A stretch of 64,000 nucleotides of DNA from NCBI GenBank assembly GCA_000702685.1, contig JNJD01000013.1, forward strand, positions 25,842-89,841. Direction: 5' to 3'. Below are positions 1 through 9,243 of this stretch, one piece after another. Each line of letters starts with the position of its first letter. Within the stretch, counting starts at the first letter, position 1. Below the pieces are notes generated by a model. That model saw only the letters and a list, made by a program, of their open reading frames with translations. It searched no databases and was not told where the DNA came from. The stretch is from Lachnospiraceae bacterium AC2028 (lineage in GTDB: Bacteria > Bacillota > Clostridia > Lachnospirales > Lachnospiraceae). The position numbers were made by a program, and so were the translations under genes.

Positions 1-796
1 TCCAGTTCTCGGGACCGAACTGTCTGAGAAGCGAATGGACTATCTCGAAGCAGTTGTAGCTGTTCATGCTCGAGAAAATGCCCTTGTAGCATTCGTAATT
101 GGTCGCACAGTCGAGGCCTGCGTTAAGCCATTTGTTGTAATCTCCGTGAAGGAGTTCTCCGCCGAGGAAGAAATCCTGCTTGATGCCGTCCACATGGCCC
201 CTTAAGCGCCTTATGAAGTCCTCGGGCAGGCAGTAGGCCACATCGAGCCTTAATCCGTCGATATCGTAGTCCCTGATCCAGCCTGAGACCGCATCCATCA
301 GGTGGTTTACCACATCCGGATTCCAGAGGTTGAGCTTTACGAGGTCGTAATTGCCTTCCCAGCCCTCATACCAGAGCCCGTCGTTATAGTTCGAATTGCC
401 GTCGAAGGCGATGCGGGAAAACCAGGAGACGTAGGGCGAGCTCTCTCTTTTTTCAAGGACATCCTTAAATGCCCAGAAGCCGCGTCCGACGTGGTTGAAG
501 ACTCCGTCCAGAACAACCTTTATGCCTTCCGCATGCAGAGCCTTGCAGACCTCCGCGAAATCCTCGTTGGTTCCGAGCCTTGTATCTATCTTGTTGTAAT
601 CCCTGGTGTTGTATCCGTGAGTGTCGGATTCGAAAACGGGAGAGAAATATACGGCTGTAATGCCGAGTTTTTTGAGATGGGGGATCCACTCCTTGACCTT
701 TAAGATCCTGTGTTCCTGCACTCCGTCATTTTCAAACGGGGCGCCGCAGAATCCCAGGGGATAGATCTGGTAAAAAACACTTTCATAAGCCCACAT
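1..796 (-). CDS. GH13 alpha-amylase-family glycosidase (C-terminus cut by window edge)
   Basis: Hydrolyses or rearranges alpha-glucans, probably in the cytoplasm because no signal peptide is visible. Read on the minus strand from ATG at 794-796 (good GGAG ribosome site upstream), 265 codons are present and the frame is open to the window edge. GH13 signature regions are in order: region I DGVFNH at residues 97-102, region II GLRLDVA at 181-187 with the nucleophile Asp185, and region III GGELLHG with the acid/base Glu214. The short N-terminus going straight into the barrel (MWAYESVFYQIYP) resembles cyclomaltodextrinase/neopullulanase-type enzymes more than secreted amylases. It is transcribed divergently from valS. 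Family certain; exact substrate not decidable. Confidence 0.9.
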   Translation of the reverse strand, partial: MWAYESVFYQIYPLGFCGAPFENDGVQEHRILKVKEWIPHLKKLGITAVYFSPVFESDTHGYNTRDYNKIDTRLGTNEDFAEVCKALHAEGIKVVLDGVFNHVGRGFWAFKDVLEKRESSPYVSWFSRIAFDGNSNYNDGLWYEGWEGNYDLVKLNLWNPDVVNHLMDAVSGWIRDYDIDGLRLDVAYCLPEDFIRRLRGHVDGIKQDFFLGGELLHGDYNKWLNAGLDCATNYECYKGIFSSMNSYNCFEIVHSLLRQFGPENW

Positions 797-847
797 AAGA
801 AATCTCCTTTTTCGTGTATTTTCCCCTATTATACCACTGTCCGTATC

Positions 848-876
848 TTGACAAAACAGCCGTCATCCCCTATCAT
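848..876 (+). promoter_or_regulatory. Promoter of the valS T-box transcript
   Basis: TTGACA at 848-853, a 17-base spacer and TATCAT at 871-876 give a near-consensus sigma-A promoter. It lies about 40 bases upstream of the T-box leader. Confidence 0.65.
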
Positions 877-911
877 TATCGCAATTGCAGCGAAAAACTG
901 CATACATAAAT

Positions 912-1187
912 ATATGGCTGTGACGAAGAGGAGTATGTGAAAACCGCCCGACAGAGAAGGAAGCATGCAGGCTGAGAGCTTCCCCGAGCAGGATCCCAGA
1001 AGGTAGCTTCCGAGCCGGATGGTGAAGGCTTTATCAGAAGTTGTGTAGTCATCCCGTCAATCCACGAAACGGTGTAATGAGGCAGAAACGGCAATTGCGA
1101 GAATGTCTGTTTTCTGCGAACAAAGGTGGTACCGCGTTTTATACGCCCTTTGCATTCCGGGAGGAGTGCAAGGGGCTTTTTGTTTAG
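912..1187 (+). promoter_or_regulatory. T-box riboswitch leader of valS with terminator
   Basis: The leader has the conserved T-box core AAGGTGGTACCGCG at 1123-1136, whose bulge pairs with the acceptor end of uncharged tRNA. It is followed by a terminator hairpin (GCCCTTTGCA pairing with TGCAAGGGGC) and a T-run ending near 1187. Upstream, GAAGAGGAGTATGTG near 921-935 looks like the start of stem I with its AGUA element. Placement before valS implies tRNA-Val sensing. I could not place the specifier codon with certainty. Confidence 0.88.
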
Positions 1188-1229
1188 CCGGGAACCTGCA
1201 TTCCTTGAAGACGCGAAAGGAGAAAAATC

Positions 1230-3914
1230 ATGGCAAGAGAACTCGCAAAAACTTACGATCCGAAAGGAATAGAGGACCGCTTATATCAGAAGTGGCTCGA
1301 TAAGAAATATTTCCACGCTGAAGTGGATCATTCCAAGACCCCCTTCACCATAGTCATTCCGCCTCCGAACATCACCGGACAGCTCCATATGGGACATGCC
1401 CTCGATAACACCATGCAGGATATCCTTATCCGCTGGAAGAGGATGCAGGGCTACAATGCCCTCTGGCAGCCCGGAACCGACCATGCTTCCATAGCAACCG
1501 AAGTAAGGATCATCGAGACCCTCAAAAAGCAGGGTATCGACAAGCATGACCTCGGCCGTGAAGGCTTCCTTGAGAAGGCATGGGAGTGGAAAAAAGAGTA
1601 CGGCGGACGCATCATCAGCCAGCTCAAAAAGCTCGGTTCCTCATGTGACTGGGACAGAGAGCGTTTCACCATGGACGAAGGCTGCAACAAGGCCGTAACC
1701 GAAGTCTTCGTTAAGATGCATGAAAAAGGCTATATCTACAAGGGCAAGAGGATCATCAACTGGTGCCCCATCTGCAACACCTCCATTTCCGATGCGGAGG
1801 TTGAATACGAGGAGCAGGCAGGACATCTCTGGCACATCAAGTATCCCCTCATGGATAAGGAGACCGGAAAGCCTTCAACCACCGAATTCCTTGAGTTTGC
1901 AACCACCCGTCCCGAGACAATGCTCGGAGATACCGCCGTTGCGATCAATCCCGATGATGAAAGATACACCCACCTCAAGGGCAGGAGCGTATGGCTTCCC
2001 CTCGTTAACAAGGAGATTCCCATCGTTGAGGATACCTATGTTGACGTTGAGTTCGGTACCGGTGTAGTTAAGATCACCCCCGCTCACGACCCCAATGACT
2101 TCGAAGTTGGAAAGCGCCATAACCTCGATGTCATCAACATCATGAACGATGATGCGACGATCAACGAAAACGGCGGAGAATACGCCGGCCTTGACCGTTA
2201 CGAAGCAAGAAAGCGCATAGTAGAAGACCTCGATAAGCTCGGACTTCTCGTTGAGATCGAGGATTACACCCATAACGTAGGCACTCACGACAGATGCAAG
2301 GCCACCATCGAGCCCCTCGTTAAGGAGCAGTGGTTCGTCAAGATGGACGAGCTTATCAAGCCTGCCGTAAAGGCAGTAAAAGAAGGCGATATCAAGCTCA
2401 TTCCCCAGGAGAGAATGGAGAAGGTCTACTACAACTGGACCGACAACATCCGCGACTGGTGTATTTCCAGACAGCTCTGGTGGGGCCACAGGATCCCCGC
2501 TTATTACTGCGACGAGTGCGGTGAGACAGTAGTTGCAAAGAGCATGCCCGAAAAGTGCCCCAAGTGCGGATGCACACATTTCACCCAGGATCCCGATACA
2601 CTCGATACCTGGTTCTCCTCCGCACTCTGGCCCTTTGAGACTCTCGGATGGCCCGATCAGACCGAAGACCTTAAGTATTTCTATCCTACAGACGTTCTCG
2701 TAACCGGCTACGATATCATCTTCTTCTGGGTTATCAGGATGATCTTCTCCGGATTCGAGCAGATGGGCGAAAAGCCCTTTAAGACCGTTCTTTTCCACGG
2801 ACTCGTAAGGGATTCCCAGGGCCGCAAGATGAGTAAATCACTCGGAAACGGCATCGATCCTCTTGAGGTCATCGACCGGTACGGTGCGGATGCGCTCAGA
2901 CTCACGCTCATCACCGGAAACGCACCCGGCAACGACATGCGTTTCTACTACGAGAGAGTCGAGAACAGCAGAAACTTCGGTAACAAGATCTGGAACGCTT
3001 CAAGATTCATCATGATGAACGCCGACCAGTTCGCCGAAAAGACCGGAAAGACCATTGAAAAGCCCGCAGCGGAAGACCTTCTTCCCGTTGATAAGTGGAT
3101 CCTTTCAAGGCTCAACACCCTTGTAAAGGACATGACCGACAACATGGACCGTTTCGAGCTCGGAATCGCAGTCCAGAAGGTTTACGACTTCCTTTGGGAG
3201 GAGTTCTGCGACTGGTACATCGAGATGGTCAAGCCCAGACTCTACGCTACCGACGATGTAAAGGGTCAGAACGCCGCTCTCTGGACGCTCAAGACCGTCC
3301 TCATCGATGCGCTCAAGCTCCTTCATCCTTACATGCCTTTCATCACCGAGGAGATCTTCTGCAACATCCAGGACGAAGAAGAGTCAATCATGATCAGCAA
3401 GTGGCCCGAATACACCGCTGACCGTGCGTTTACCGAGGAAGAAAACGCAATCGAGATCATCAAGGCAGCGGTCAAGGGCATCAGAAACGTCCGCTCCGAG
3501 ATGAACGTAGCTCCCTCCAAGAAGGCAGAGGTATTCGTTGTTTCGGACGATGCGAACATCCTCAAGGTATTCGAAGAAGGCAGGCTTTTCTTCGCAAGCC
3601 TTTCATATGCATCGGATGTCAAGACACAGTCCGACAAGACAGGTATCGCGGATGATGCGGTTTCCGTAGTCATCGCCGGCGCAACGCTCTACATTCCTTT
3701 CGCAGAGCTCGTTGATATTGCCGCAGAGATCGAGCGTCTGCAAAAAGAAAAAGCTCGTCTGCAGGGCGAACTTAAGAGAAGCGAGAGCATGCTGACCAAC
3801 GAAAAATTCCTGTCCAAGGCGCCTCAGGCCAAGATCGACGAAGAGAAGGCAAAGCAGGAAAAATATAAGCAGATGATGTCGCAGGTCGAGGAGCGTCTTA
3901 ACTCCCTGTCCTGA
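1230..3914 (+). CDS. valS: Valine--tRNA ligase
   Basis: Class I aminoacyl-tRNA synthetase that charges tRNA-Val with valine in the cytoplasm. The full-length protein of 894 residues carries the HIGH-type motif HMGH at residues 53-56 and KMSKS near residue 532. An editing (CP1) domain lies between them, a four-cysteine zinc-type insertion (CDEC...CPKC) at about 428-446, and a C-terminal coiled-coil arm rich in Lys/Glu, typical of ValS. The start ATG follows AAAGGAG. Expression is governed by the upstream T-box leader, so uncharged tRNA-Val should relieve termination. Two small-to-medium hypothetical genes follow at short distance. Confidence 0.97.
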   Translation: MARELAKTYDPKGIEDRLYQKWLDKKYFHAEVDHSKTPFTIVIPPPNITGQLHMGHALDNTMQDILIRWKRMQGYNALWQPGTDHASIATEVRIIETLKKQGIDKHDLGREGFLEKAWEWKKEYGGRIISQLKKLGSSCDWDRERFTMDEGCNKAVTEVFVKMHEKGYIYKGKRIINWCPICNTSISDAEVEYEEQAGHLWHIKYPLMDKETGKPSTTEFLEFATTRPETMLGDTAVAINPDDERYTHLKGRSVWLPLVNKEIPIVEDTYVDVEFGTGVVKITPAHDPNDFEVGKRHNLDVINIMNDDATINENGGEYAGLDRYEARKRIVEDLDKLGLLVEIEDYTHNVGTHDRCKATIEPLVKEQWFVKMDELIKPAVKAVKEGDIKLIPQERMEKVYYNWTDNIRDWCISRQLWWGHRIPAYYCDECGETVVAKSMPEKCPKCGCTHFTQDPDTLDTWFSSALWPFETLGWPDQTEDLKYFYPTDVLVTGYDIIFFWVIRMIFSGFEQMGEKPFKTVLFHGLVRDSQGRKMSKSLGNGIDPLEVIDRYGADALRLTLITGNAPGNDMRFYYERVENSRNFGNKIWNASRFIMMNADQFAEKTGKTIEKPAAEDLLPVDKWILSRLNTLVKDMTDNMDRFELGIAVQKVYDFLWEEFCDWYIEMVKPRLYATDDVKGQNAALWTLKTVLIDALKLLHPYMPFITEEIFCNIQDEEESIMISKWPEYTADRAFTEEENAIEIIKAAVKGIRNVRSEMNVAPSKKAEVFVVSDDANILKVFEEGRLFFASLSYASDVKTQSDKTGIADDAVSVVIAGATLYIPFAELVDIAAEIERLQKEKARLQGELKRSESMLTNEKFLSKAPQAKIDEEKAKQEKYKQMMSQVEERLNSLS

Positions 3915-3995
3915 TTGATTTTTCGGCGATTTTTGGTTATATTAAATCTGTATGTGTCTGCATACATTTAAACGATACAAAAATACGGAATATTT

Positions 3996-4187
3996 ATGAT
4001 AGATTTTGAAGAAGAACTTAAGAAGTTTTATCCCAGCATGGAGATAGGAGAACTGGAAGAAACCGTCAACGGCGCGGATCTTACCGATGCCGTAGATCTC
4101 TATGTAAGAATGGGCAAGGATTCCGCACAGGCTGCTGCAGCACAGCAGCCTATGCGCGATATGCGTCCCGGAAGACGCCCTTATTAA
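3996..4187 (+). CDS. Small acidic hypothetical protein
   Basis: 63 residues with an acidic helical N-terminus (MIDFEEELKKFYPSMEI) and an Ala/Gln- then Arg/Pro-rich tail. No family recognised. It ends 10 bases before the zinc-ribbon/TPR gene and has the same codon usage, so it is probably co-transcribed with it. The ribosome site is weak. Believed real because of its spacing and its coding character. Confidence 0.6.
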   Translation: MIDFEEELKKFYPSMEIGELEETVNGADLTDAVDLYVRMGKDSAQAAAAQQPMRDMRPGRRPY

Positions 4188-4197
4188 GCGGTAGTGT

Positions 4198-5610
4198 ATG
4201 AAATGTTATAACTGCGGGGCCCAGCTTTCCGAGGTTTCCTTTTGCACCAATTGTAAAAGAGATGTCACTCTTTACAAGAAGATCATATACATGTCCAACA
4301 GACTCTATAACGAAGGCCTTGAAAAGGCCGGAGTAAGAGATCTATCGGGTGCGATTGTAAGTCTCAGACAGAGCCTCAGACTCAACAAAGAAAATATAGA
4401 CGCACGCAATCTCCTCGGGCTCATCTATTACGAAATGGGTGAGGCGGCCGAGGCACTCAGCGAATGGGTGATAAGCTCCAATTTCCGCGACGAAGGAAAT
4501 ATGGCAAGCGAATACATCGGCATGATCCAGAACGATCACGCCGGCTTTGACGTTCTTAAAAAGTGTGCCAAGGACTATAACGGCGCTCTCGAAATGTGCG
4601 TTCAGGGCAATAAAGACCTTGCGATGATCAGGCTCAAGAAGATCGTCCAGACCAACAGCAGATTTGTCAGGGCATCACAGCTTCTTGCCCTTCTGTATAT
4701 GGATTCTTCAAGGTTCGATGAAGCCGAGAAGGAAATCTCCAGATCACTTTCCATCGACAGGAACAATACGCTTTCACTGCGCTATCTTCAGACCATACAG
4801 AACCTCACGGATCCTGCGGATTCCGAGAAAAAAGGCCTGTTCAAGCGCGATGAGGAGCCCACAAGATACGTCATCGACAACGAGCTGATAATCCAGCCCG
4901 CAGGCGTACGCGAGCCCAGAAGCGGAAGCATGGGAACGATATTCAATATCTTCATCGGACTCATTCTCGGGCTTGCCGTCATGTATTTCCTCGTTCTTCC
5001 CACCAGGATCAATGCGGTAAGGGATGAGGTCAAGGCAAGCATAGAGGAGCTCCAGACCAACCTGGACCGCAAGAATGCCGATATCGACAAGCTCCAGCAG
5101 GATCTTAACGATGTAAATAACGAAAGGATAAGGCTCGAGGAAGAACTCGGAGATTACACCGGCGAACAGGGTACCCTCGCCGATATCGATAAGCTTATAG
5201 ATGCGGCAAATCTTCTCGTTTCCACCCAGGATTACGAGCAGGTGGGCGACATGCTCTGGGAGATCAAGTCTTCTGTCGATCCTTCACAGCTGTCCGAAAG
5301 CTGCAGCAGGCTCTATGATTCGCTCCTTGCCTATGTAAGCCCCCAGCTTTCCGAAAGGGTTTCATCTGCGGCACTCGGAGCATATTATGCAAGCAATTTC
5401 GAAGAGAGCGGACCTCTTTTTGAGAAGGCATACTTCTTCAACGAGAGCAACGCCGATCTGATCTATTTTGCGGCGGTTTCTTATGAAAAGTCGGGGGACA
5501 AGGAAAAAGCCAAGAAACTGTACAGGTATGTCATCGATACATACCCCGGTACCTACATCGAGGGACAGAGCTCGATCGCTCTAAACCAACTTGAGGGAGA
5601 AAACGGATGA
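4198..5610 (+). CDS. Zinc-ribbon, TPR and coiled-coil membrane protein
   Basis: 470 residues of unknown specific role. An N-terminal zinc ribbon (CYNCGAQLSEVSFCTNC, residues 2-18) is followed by TPR-like helices to about 200. A single transmembrane helix lies near 245-267 (NIFIGLILGLAVMYFLVLP), then a charged coiled coil (about 270-320) and a second set of TPR-like repeats to the C-terminus. The topology suggests a cytoplasmic zinc/TPR half and an extracytoplasmic coiled-coil/TPR half. The stop overlaps the start of the GH25 gene by 4 bases, so the two are probably translationally coupled and may act together at the cell wall (inference). Confidence 0.75.
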   Translation: MKCYNCGAQLSEVSFCTNCKRDVTLYKKIIYMSNRLYNEGLEKAGVRDLSGAIVSLRQSLRLNKENIDARNLLGLIYYEMGEAAEALSEWVISSNFRDEGNMASEYIGMIQNDHAGFDVLKKCAKDYNGALEMCVQGNKDLAMIRLKKIVQTNSRFVRASQLLALLYMDSSRFDEAEKEISRSLSIDRNNTLSLRYLQTIQNLTDPADSEKKGLFKRDEEPTRYVIDNELIIQPAGVREPRSGSMGTIFNIFIGLILGLAVMYFLVLPTRINAVRDEVKASIEELQTNLDRKNADIDKLQQDLNDVNNERIRLEEELGDYTGEQGTLADIDKLIDAANLLVSTQDYEQVGDMLWEIKSSVDPSQLSESCSRLYDSLLAYVSPQLSERVSSAALGAYYASNFEESGPLFEKAYFFNESNADLIYFAAVSYEKSGDKEKAKKLYRYVIDTYPGTYIEGQSSIALNQLEGENG

Positions 5611-6782
5611 ATCTTAAGGACTACGACGAGACCGAACTTTTCGACGACGAACAGGTCGAGGAGATATACGAGGAAGAATACGAAGAAGAGTACGACGATC
5701 TTCCCCATAAGCGCGGTAAAAAGAAAAAGGGATACGGCGGCTTCATTGTCGTCATCATCCTGCTCATAATAGCTGTTCTGGCGGCTCTGGGAGCTGCCGT
5801 ATATCTGATCTTTTTTACTCATTTCGATCAGAACAACGTAAATAACGATAAGCCTATCTACACGCAGGCTCAGCTCGATGAAGAGCTCCAGGCCGCAAGG
5901 CTTTCCGCAGACCAGAGAGTCTCAGATGCGTTCGACTCCGGCTATGAAGAGGGAAGAAGGAGCACCCTTACATCCCTCATGGAGAACCTCATCTCCACCG
6001 GCTCAAGCATCACCAGCCTCAGGCCCTTCTATCCCGACAAGGTCATAGTAGTGAGCAACGGAACCTTCAATTTCGTCGATATCGACACTTCCCTGAAGCT
6101 TACGGACCTTGCGCAGGAGAATTTCGTAACGGACGTCGACGGCGTCATGAGCTATGTTGTGGACGGCGAGACGCTTTCCTATAAGGGCATCGACGTCTCC
6201 TCCTATCAGGGAGTCATTGACTGGAACCGGGTCAAGGCAGACGGTGTTGATTTTGCGATAATCAGGACGACCTTACGCGGCTACGGAACCGGACGCCTTG
6301 TGGAGGATGACAATTTCGCGGCCAATATCGAAGGCGCCATGAATGCGGGCATCCACGTAGGCGTATATGTCTTTTCACAGGCTATCACCGAGGAAGAGGT
6401 CATAGAAGAGGCCCAGTCGGCCATAGACGCCCTTGCGCCCTATGCGACCGGAATTCCCATCGTCATCGATGTGGAGAGGATCTCGGGCTCACAGGGAAGA
6501 ATGGACACCCTTACCCCCTCCGAGAGGACCGATATGATCGTCAAATTCGCCGAGGTCGTATCGAATGCGGGATATAAGCCTTATGTTTATTACAACACCG
6601 AGATGAGCATCATGTACGTGGATCTTCCCAGGCTTGAGAACATCCCCAAGTGGTATGCTTCATATTCGTCCGATTTCTTTTACCCCTATGATATAGATAT
6701 CCTCCAGTATTCCGCGACCGGAAGAGTGGACGGAATTACCGGCGACGTGGACATGGATATCTGCTTCAAGCCTTTCTGGTAA
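5607..6782 (+). CDS. Membrane-anchored GH25 family lysozyme
   Basis: 391 residues. A very acidic cytoplasmic N-terminus (about 40 residues) is followed by a Lys-rich stop and a transmembrane anchor near 44-70 (GGFIVVIILLIIAVLAAL). After a linker the GH25 domain runs from about 192 to the end: KGIDVSSYQGVIDW, the acidic pair in VIDVE near 285-291, and a final strand with DVDMDICF. GH25 enzymes cleave the MurNAc-GlcNAc bond of peptidoglycan. The anchor places it on the outer face of the membrane. Coupled to the preceding zinc-ribbon/TPR gene by ATGA-type overlap. Confidence 0.88.
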   Translation: MNLKDYDETELFDDEQVEEIYEEEYEEEYDDLPHKRGKKKKGYGGFIVVIILLIIAVLAALGAAVYLIFFTHFDQNNVNNDKPIYTQAQLDEELQAARLSADQRVSDAFDSGYEEGRRSTLTSLMENLISTGSSITSLRPFYPDKVIVVSNGTFNFVDIDTSLKLTDLAQENFVTDVDGVMSYVVDGETLSYKGIDVSSYQGVIDWNRVKADGVDFAIIRTTLRGYGTGRLVEDDNFAANIEGAMNAGIHVGVYVFSQAITEEEVIEEAQSAIDALAPYATGIPIVIDVERISGSQGRMDTLTPSERTDMIVKFAEVVSNAGYKPYVYYNTEMSIMYVDLPRLENIPKWYASYSSDFFYPYDIDILQYSATGRVDGITGDVDMDICFKPFW

Positions 6783-6848
6783 AATAAGAGCCCTCCGGGG
6801 CGTAAGAATACAGAGATTTTAAAGCGGCCTTACGGCCGGAAGGAGTTA

Positions 6849-7265
6849 ATGATGCTTAAGCAAGTATCGATCTATGCTGAGAATAAAAAGGGACAGATGG
6901 AAAACATAACGGGTGTTCTTGCGAGAGAGAACATCAACATTCTCGGCTCAGTAACCAATGACAGTGCAGAATTCGGAATTATCAGAATGGTCACCACAGA
7001 GCCCGAAAAGGCTTTTGACGCTCTCGAAAAAGAAGGATATCACTGCAGACTCAATCCCGTCCTTGCCGTAGAGGTAACCGATGAGGTAGGAAACCTCAAC
7101 AAGCTCCTCAAGGCGCTCGACGAGAGCAACATCAACCTCGATTACCTGTATCTTTCATTCAACAGAGAGACCGGCAGACCCATCATGGTATTCCACTGCG
7201 AAGGACCTTACGAAGTAGAGGACTGCCTCAGAAGCAAGGGCTTTATCATGACGGAGAACCTCTGA
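6849..7265 (+). CDS. Tandem ACT-domain regulatory protein
   Basis: 138 residues forming two ACT domains back to back (KQVSIYAENKKGQMENITGVL near 4-24; the second from about 75). ACT domains bind amino acids and control metabolic enzymes; the ligand cannot be told from sequence. Start ATG follows AAGGAG. The last base of its stop is shared with the start of the 84-residue gene downstream, so the two are coupled. Confidence 0.8.
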   Translation: MMLKQVSIYAENKKGQMENITGVLARENINILGSVTNDSAEFGIIRMVTTEPEKAFDALEKEGYHCRLNPVLAVEVTDEVGNLNKLLKALDESNINLDYLYLSFNRETGRPIMVFHCEGPYEVEDCLRSKGFIMTENL

Positions 7266-7519
7266 TGAGGACGATGGAGTTCAAAATGGAACGCCCCGGA
7301 AAGCTTTCCGAAGGGCAGACCGTTTATATCTGGGAGGGAGAGCTTCCCAGTAACTATTACTACACCGCCGGGATCAAAGAGGACATGTCGCTTGCGATGA
7401 GTCCCAACATCCCCTTCAGAAAGAGACTCAAGTCCAAAGAAGGAACCGTTACCGCGATCAACGAAAACCCCAAGGGATTCTACATCACGGTGACCTTCGA
7501 CGAAGACGAACCGGAATAA
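7265..7519 (+). CDS. Conserved-looking small hypothetical protein
   Basis: 84 residues with no recognised domain. The middle part reads like a compact beta fold (TVYIWEGELPSNYYYTAGI ... GTVTAINENPKGFYITVTF). It overlaps the ACT gene stop by one base, so its product may work with the ACT protein. Ends about 50 bases before the RidA gene. Confidence 0.65.
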   Translation: MRTMEFKMERPGKLSEGQTVYIWEGELPSNYYYTAGIKEDMSLAMSPNIPFRKRLKSKEGTVTAINENPKGFYITVTFDEDEPE

Positions 7520-7571
7520 AATAACACGTTACAGTTAATGAAAAACCACGTATTTTAAAGGAGAGTAACAG

Positions 7572-7943
7572 ATGCAATTTATTTCTACTGAAAATGCACC
7601 CGCAGCTATCGGCCCCTATTCACAGGGAGTTGTAACAGGAAATCTTCTCTTTGCATCGGGCCAGATCCCCATCGTTCCCTCCACGGGCAAGGTCATCGAA
7701 GGCGGCATCGCTGAGCAGACCTCCCAGGCCTGCAGGAACGTAGGAGCCATTTTAAAGGCAGCGGGAACCAATTACGACAAAGTGGTCAAGACCACATGCT
7801 TCCTTGCCGATATGAACGATTTCGCGGCATTTAACGAAGTATACGCAAGATTCTTCGTAGTAAAGCCCGCAAGAAGCTGCGTCGCAGTCAAGGATCTTCC
7901 CAAGGGAGTCCTCTGCGAGATAGAGGTTGTTGCCGAGATTTGA
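7572..7943 (+). CDS. ridA: RidA family reactive intermediate deaminase
   Basis: 123 residues, full length for the Rid/YjgF/TdcF family. RidA hydrolyses 2-aminoacrylate and related enamines/imines released by PLP enzymes. Signatures: AIGPYSQ near the start, LFASGQIP at about 27-34, and the conserved arginine in PARSCVAV near 103, followed by LPKGVLCEIEVVA. Start ATG follows AAAGGAGAG. A long-standing neighbour type of amino-acid metabolism genes. Confidence 0.92.
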   Translation: MQFISTENAPAAIGPYSQGVVTGNLLFASGQIPIVPSTGKVIEGGIAEQTSQACRNVGAILKAAGTNYDKVVKTTCFLADMNDFAAFNEVYARFFVVKPARSCVAVKDLPKGVLCEIEVVAEI

Positions 7944-7952
7944 TTGCGGATT

Positions 7953-8450
7953 CTAATTCTGAGCTGTGAAAGAGATCTCTTTCGAAAGAAGGAACTGCTT
8001 GACGGTTTCATCCCAGATCTCTTCTGCGGATCTGTCGAGGACGAAGCTGTCGTAGGAAGTGCCGGTCATGATGGCAACGGCACCGGATTCAAAACGGATA
8101 TTTATGACAAGAGCTCTGAGGCCCGTATTTGCGGCTTCAGGGTTCTTTTTTTGCATAAGAGCATCCATCGCTTCTTTTTTAAGGCAGAGGGTCAGCCTGA
8201 GCGAGAGTGGAGTGTTCTTACCCTTTACGGACTCAAAAATAAGAGGGCGGATCTCGCTCCAGGGAATGAATTCCCCGGTATGCGAAAGGCGTTCCTCTTC
8301 GGTGTAGAAATCGGCATGGATACGGCCGTTTACCGTATGCATAACAGATGTTATAATATTAGCTTCCTGTAAAAGGAAAGAGTCGAAAGCATCGGATACG
8401 AGCAGCTTTCCCATGAAATCCTTTGAACTGTCGATAGCAAGTAATACCAC
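7953..8450 (-). CDS. Hypothetical protein (possibly DUF5721)
   Basis: 165 residues on the minus strand, 3 bases downstream of the LytTR regulator gene and probably in its operon. Begins MVLLAIDSSKDFMGKLLVSD. Contains no membrane segment or known catalytic motif that I can see. It resembles a clostridial protein family of unknown function of about 160 residues (DUF5721, from memory). Its operon partner suggests a regulated cytoplasmic role; nothing more can be said. Confidence 0.6.
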   Translation of the reverse strand: MVLLAIDSSKDFMGKLLVSDAFDSFLLQEANIITSVMHTVNGRIHADFYTEEERLSHTGEFIPWSEIRPLIFESVKGKNTPLSLRLTLCLKKEAMDALMQKKNPEAANTGLRALVINIRFESGAVAIMTGTSYDSFVLDRSAEEIWDETVKQFLLSKEISFTAQN

Positions 8451-8453
8451 GTG

Positions 8454-9161
8454 TTATCCTTTCCGCGTGTACTGTTTTACCTGCCCCTTGGCAGCGTGGT
8501 TTAAGATCACTCTTTTTCCGTTGGTCATAACGGCGATGCCCGGACGGGTCACCGCTTTGATGCAGTTGCAGTTTATGATCGTATGATTGTTCGCGTAGAT
8601 GAATTCCGGATGCTTGTCGCCGAGCGACCTTCTGAACAGCCAGAGCTGGCCGATGCTCTTAAGGATGCGGCCGTCTTCGAGGCATACGAAGGTGTCAGCG
8701 TCTTTTTCCCTTGCATAAATAACATCTGTCACTTTTGCGTAGACGGTCTCCATCAGGTCTCTGAGCTCGATCGTATCGGGAGCGGCTTCCTTGATCTTTT
8801 TGGCCTGTTCGATGACGGCTCTGAGTTCGTCCACCTTGATGGGCTTATCCAGGAAGAGAGTATTCTCCGGAAAGTCCTGCTTCCGATAATCGACATCCGA
8901 GCAACACAGAACAAAGGGGGCGGTTGCTCCCTTTTCGATCAGGGCCTTAACGATGGAGAGCGAATCCATGCCTTCGGACCTGCACATATCTATGAAAAAG
9001 AGATCGTATGCTTTGGGATGTGAGAGCATTACCGTGGGATTTCCGTATGAATCCACGAAATACATGCTCGAAGAATCGTCCTCTTTGTCGGATTCCCTTC
9101 CGAGAAGCCTTTCCATCTGGTGCCTGTCGGCAAAATTGTCGTCACAAACTGCGATGTGCAT
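8454..9161 (-). CDS. LytTR-family response regulator
   Basis: Receiver plus LytTR DNA-binding protein of 235 residues. The acidic pocket CDD at 6-8, phospho-acceptor Asp58 in LFFIDMC, and Lys in FLDKPIK mark a response regulator. The LytTR part follows from about 125 (VIYAREKDADTFVCLEDG ... NNHTIINCNCI). The start at 9161 is chosen because GGGGTTTTAAAATG gives a ribosome site and MHIAVCDD is the family N-terminus; an ATG nine codons upstream is less likely. No histidine kinase lies beside it, so its partner is encoded elsewhere or absent. Confidence 0.85.
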   Translation of the reverse strand: MHIAVCDDNFADRHQMERLLGRESDKEDDSSSMYFVDSYGNPTVMLSHPKAYDLFFIDMCRSEGMDSLSIVKALIEKGATAPFVLCCSDVDYRKQDFPENTLFLDKPIKVDELRAVIEQAKKIKEAAPDTIELRDLMETVYAKVTDVIYAREKDADTFVCLEDGRILKSIGQLWLFRRSLGDKHPEFIYANNHTIINCNCIKAVTRPGIAVMTNGKRVILNHAAKGQVKQYTRKG

Positions 9162-9243
9162 TTTAAAACCCCTTGTTTCCCCACTCATAAATTACGGACG
9201 GATACATTATATATCCGTCCGCAACATTGTGAACCACTAAATT

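Noticed and set aside
1875..2798. Long open frame (307 codons) on the minus strand inside valS
   Set aside because: It lies wholly opposite an essential, well-conserved gene, has no ribosome site, and its translation has no recognisable domain; it is a by-product of valS codon usage.
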